Shown here one piece after another: positions 6,498-7,788 of a DNA stretch of 7,788 nucleotides. Source of the stretch: Methanobacterium sp. Lineage in GTDB: Archaea; Methanobacteriota; Methanobacteria; Methanobacteriales; Methanobacteriaceae. The notes beneath the pieces are model-generated. The model saw nothing but the letters and a program-made list of their open reading frames with translations, ran no database searches and was not told where the DNA came from. The stretch spans positions 1-7,788 of the forward strand of contig WASR01000223.1 in NCBI GenBank assembly GCA_009712615.1. Direction: 5' to 3'. Positions within the stretch are counted from its first letter, which is position 1. Every line of letters starts with the position of its first letter. The position numbers and the translations under genes were made by a program.

Positions 6498-7601
6498 TTA
6501 CCTTTCCCTTTTACCTTCAATGAACTCATCAACCATTTCCTTAGCCAGGTCATCGGTGAACTGTTCTGGAGGATGTTTCATTGTGTAGGCTGAGATTGAT
6601 TTTAACTGTCCTCCAACACCCCTTTCGAGTGCAAGTTTACAGCATCGTATGGCATCTATAACACAACCTGCAGAATTAGGTGAATCTTCAACACTTAATC
6701 TGAGTTCAATATTCATTGGAACATCACCAAATGTTTTTCCTTCCATTCTGAGGAAGCATAGTTTGTTATCTTTTTGCCAAGTCACATAATCACTTGGACC
6801 TATATGAATATTTTCATCTTCCAATCTTTCATCGAGTACAGATTGAACAGCTTCAGTCTTTGATTCCTTCTTAGAATCAAGTCTACTTCTATTTAGCATG
6901 TTAAGGAAGTCTGTGTTACCTCCTGTGTTAAGCTGGTAAGTTCTCTCGAGCTTCACACCCCTCTCGCGAAACAGGTTTGCTAAGGTTCTGTGGGTGATTG
7001 TTGCACCTATCTGTGCTTTAATATCATCCCCAACAATTGGAATTCCCTTTGCTTCAAATTTAGCTGCCCATTCTGGGTTACTTACTATAAAGACGGGCAT
7101 GTTGTTTATAAATGCCACTCCTGCATCCAGAGCGCACTGTGCATAAAATCTTGTGGCTTCTTCAGAACCGACAGGTAAGTAGTTAAGCAGAACTTCTGCT
7201 CCACTGTCTTTTATGATCTTCACAACTTCTTCTTTTTCATTTTCCTTTGCATCTGCTACAACAAATGCAAATTCCTTTTTATGGTCTGCCATGTGCGGTG
7301 CTACACCGTCTAAAATTTTCCCCATGGATACTTCTACTCCATATTCAGGGATATCACTACAGAAAACTTGGGTACAGTTTGGTTCTGCAAAAATAGCTTC
7401 GCTTACATCTTTGCCTACTTTTCTACAGTCAATGTCAAAGGCAGCTACAACTTCTATATCAGAAGGTTTGTAACCTCCTATGTCCCAGTGCATGAGCCCA
7501 ATGGCTTCATCAGGATTCTTATTCTTATAATAATGAATTCCTTGGATTAGTGAGCTTGCACAATTACCAATACCGACTATCGCAACTTTTATCTTCTCCA
7601 A
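6498..7601 (-). CDS. ino1: Inositol-3-phosphate synthase (myo-inositol-1-phosphate synthase)
   Basis: This NAD-dependent enzyme cyclises glucose 6-phosphate to 1L-myo-inositol 1-phosphate, which archaea use for archaetidylinositol-type lipids. The 367 residues fit the short archaeal/actinobacterial class rather than the ~500-residue eukaryotic class. The Rossmann motif VAIVGIGNCASSL lies at 6-18. LNYLPVGSEEA (139-149), FINNMPVFI (164-172), GDDIKAQIGATITHR (191-205), QLNTGGNTDFLNM (223-235) and the RSRLDSKKESKT stretch (238-249) form the active-site and NAD-binding core. Lys195, the lysines at 244-248 and Lys280/289 lie where catalytic lysines are expected. The start is TTG at 7601, supported by AAAAGGTG (7615-7608) exactly 6 nt upstream, and no in-frame ATG lies near the N-terminal strand. 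The C-terminus ends in basic GKRER. It is followed by U tracts. Confidence 0.95.
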   Translation of the reverse strand: MEKIKVAIVGIGNCASSLIQGIHYYKNKNPDEAIGLMHWDIGGYKPSDIEVVAAFDIDCRKVGKDVSEAIFAEPNCTQVFCSDIPEYGVEVSMGKILDGVAPHMADHKKEFAFVVADAKENEKEEVVKIIKDSGAEVLLNYLPVGSEEATRFYAQCALDAGVAFINNMPVFIVSNPEWAAKFEAKGIPIVGDDIKAQIGATITHRTLANLFRERGVKLERTYQLNTGGNTDFLNMLNRSRLDSKKESKTEAVQSVLDERLEDENIHIGPSDYVTWQKDNKLCFLRMEGKTFGDVPMNIELRLSVEDSPNSAGCVIDAIRCCKLALERGVGGQLKSISAYTMKHPPEQFTDDLAKEMVDEFIEGKRER

Positions 7602-7607
7602 TTAAAA

Positions 7608-7615
7608 CACCTTTT
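7608..7615 (-). promoter_or_regulatory. Ribosome binding site supporting the ino1 TTG start
   Basis: On the - strand AAAAGGTG is followed by TTTTAA and then TTG (7601). The spacing equals that of the Roadblock gene. The GTG inside the motif reads into a TAA two codons later, so TTG is the only workable start here. Confidence 0.8.
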
Positions 7616-7788
7616 AAAATATCGTTAATATAACGTGAATTGTGCCATGTTAATTTATTCTAAAATCAATACATTTCCAATTTCATGACCTGTTATTATC
7701 TTTAAAGAAAGTTTGCTTATAATACTATTAAATGTTTCGATCTAATCAAATTAAATCATTCTAGATAAATAAACTTATTCTGAAGGTT
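7616..7788 (-). promoter_or_regulatory. AT-rich upstream region of ino1, promoter not resolved
   Basis: This stretch has no convincing open frame on either strand. It should contain the ino1 promoter. Candidate TATA-like elements on the - strand are AGTATTATAAG (7726-7716) and AGAATAAATTAAC (7663-7651). Near 7623-7635 lies an AT-rich palindrome, CGTTA-ATA-TAACG. Its TATA-like core is too close to the start codon to leave room for the ribosome binding site, so it may be an operator rather than the TATA box. A divergent + strand gene could begin just beyond the right edge. Confidence 0.4.

Noticed and set aside
7736..7788. Possible start of a divergent + strand gene at the right edge
   Set aside because: A TATA-like TTATAATA (7717-7724) and a terminal GAAGGTT are suggestive, but no start codon with an open frame is visible before the window ends.

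Overview
The window looks like ordinary chromosomal DNA from a methanogenic archaeon, most likely Methanobacterium or a close relative in the Methanobacteriales. The case rests on gene content: archaeal-type QueC (archaeosine precursor), a stand-alone biotinylated pyruvate carboxylase subunit B, and a myo-inositol-1-phosphate synthase of the archaeal/actinobacterial size class. It also rests on moderately AT-rich DNA, AGGTG-type ribosome binding sites 5-6 nt before the starts, and poly-U tracts at gene ends. The genus is an inference. No mobile elements, CRISPR arrays, rRNA or tRNA genes were seen.

Layout: bases 1-2491 carry three tightly spaced genes on the + strand. These are larC (its first ~15 codons lie outside the window), queC, and a small V4R-domain protein. 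From 2506 to 7601 everything is on the - strand. Read in the direction of transcription from the right, the order is ino1 (inositol-3-phosphate synthase), a polytopic GT-C-like membrane protein, pycB, and a small Roadblock/LC7 protein. The two groups converge with only 14 bp between stop codons. Bases 7602-7788 are AT-rich non-coding DNA upstream of ino1.

How the genes fit together: larC and queC both make specialised small molecules, the nickel-pincer nucleotide and preQ0 for archaeosine in tRNA. The V4R protein downstream probably binds a small ligand or metal, and its substrate is unknown. PycB is the carboxyltransferase and biotin-carrier half of pyruvate carboxylase, which supplies oxaloacetate to the incomplete TCA cycle in methanogens. 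The Roadblock gene follows it on the same strand, but a hairpin plus U9 tract sits between them. Ino1 supplies inositol phosphate for archaeal phosphoinositol lipids. The membrane protein next to it, with a GT-C-like first loop and a sequon-rich extracellular tail, may act at the cell surface.

Ribosome-binding-site position changes several apparent starts. The V4R, Roadblock, pycB and membrane-protein genes all probably begin slightly inside their longest open frames, and ino1 probably uses a TTG start.
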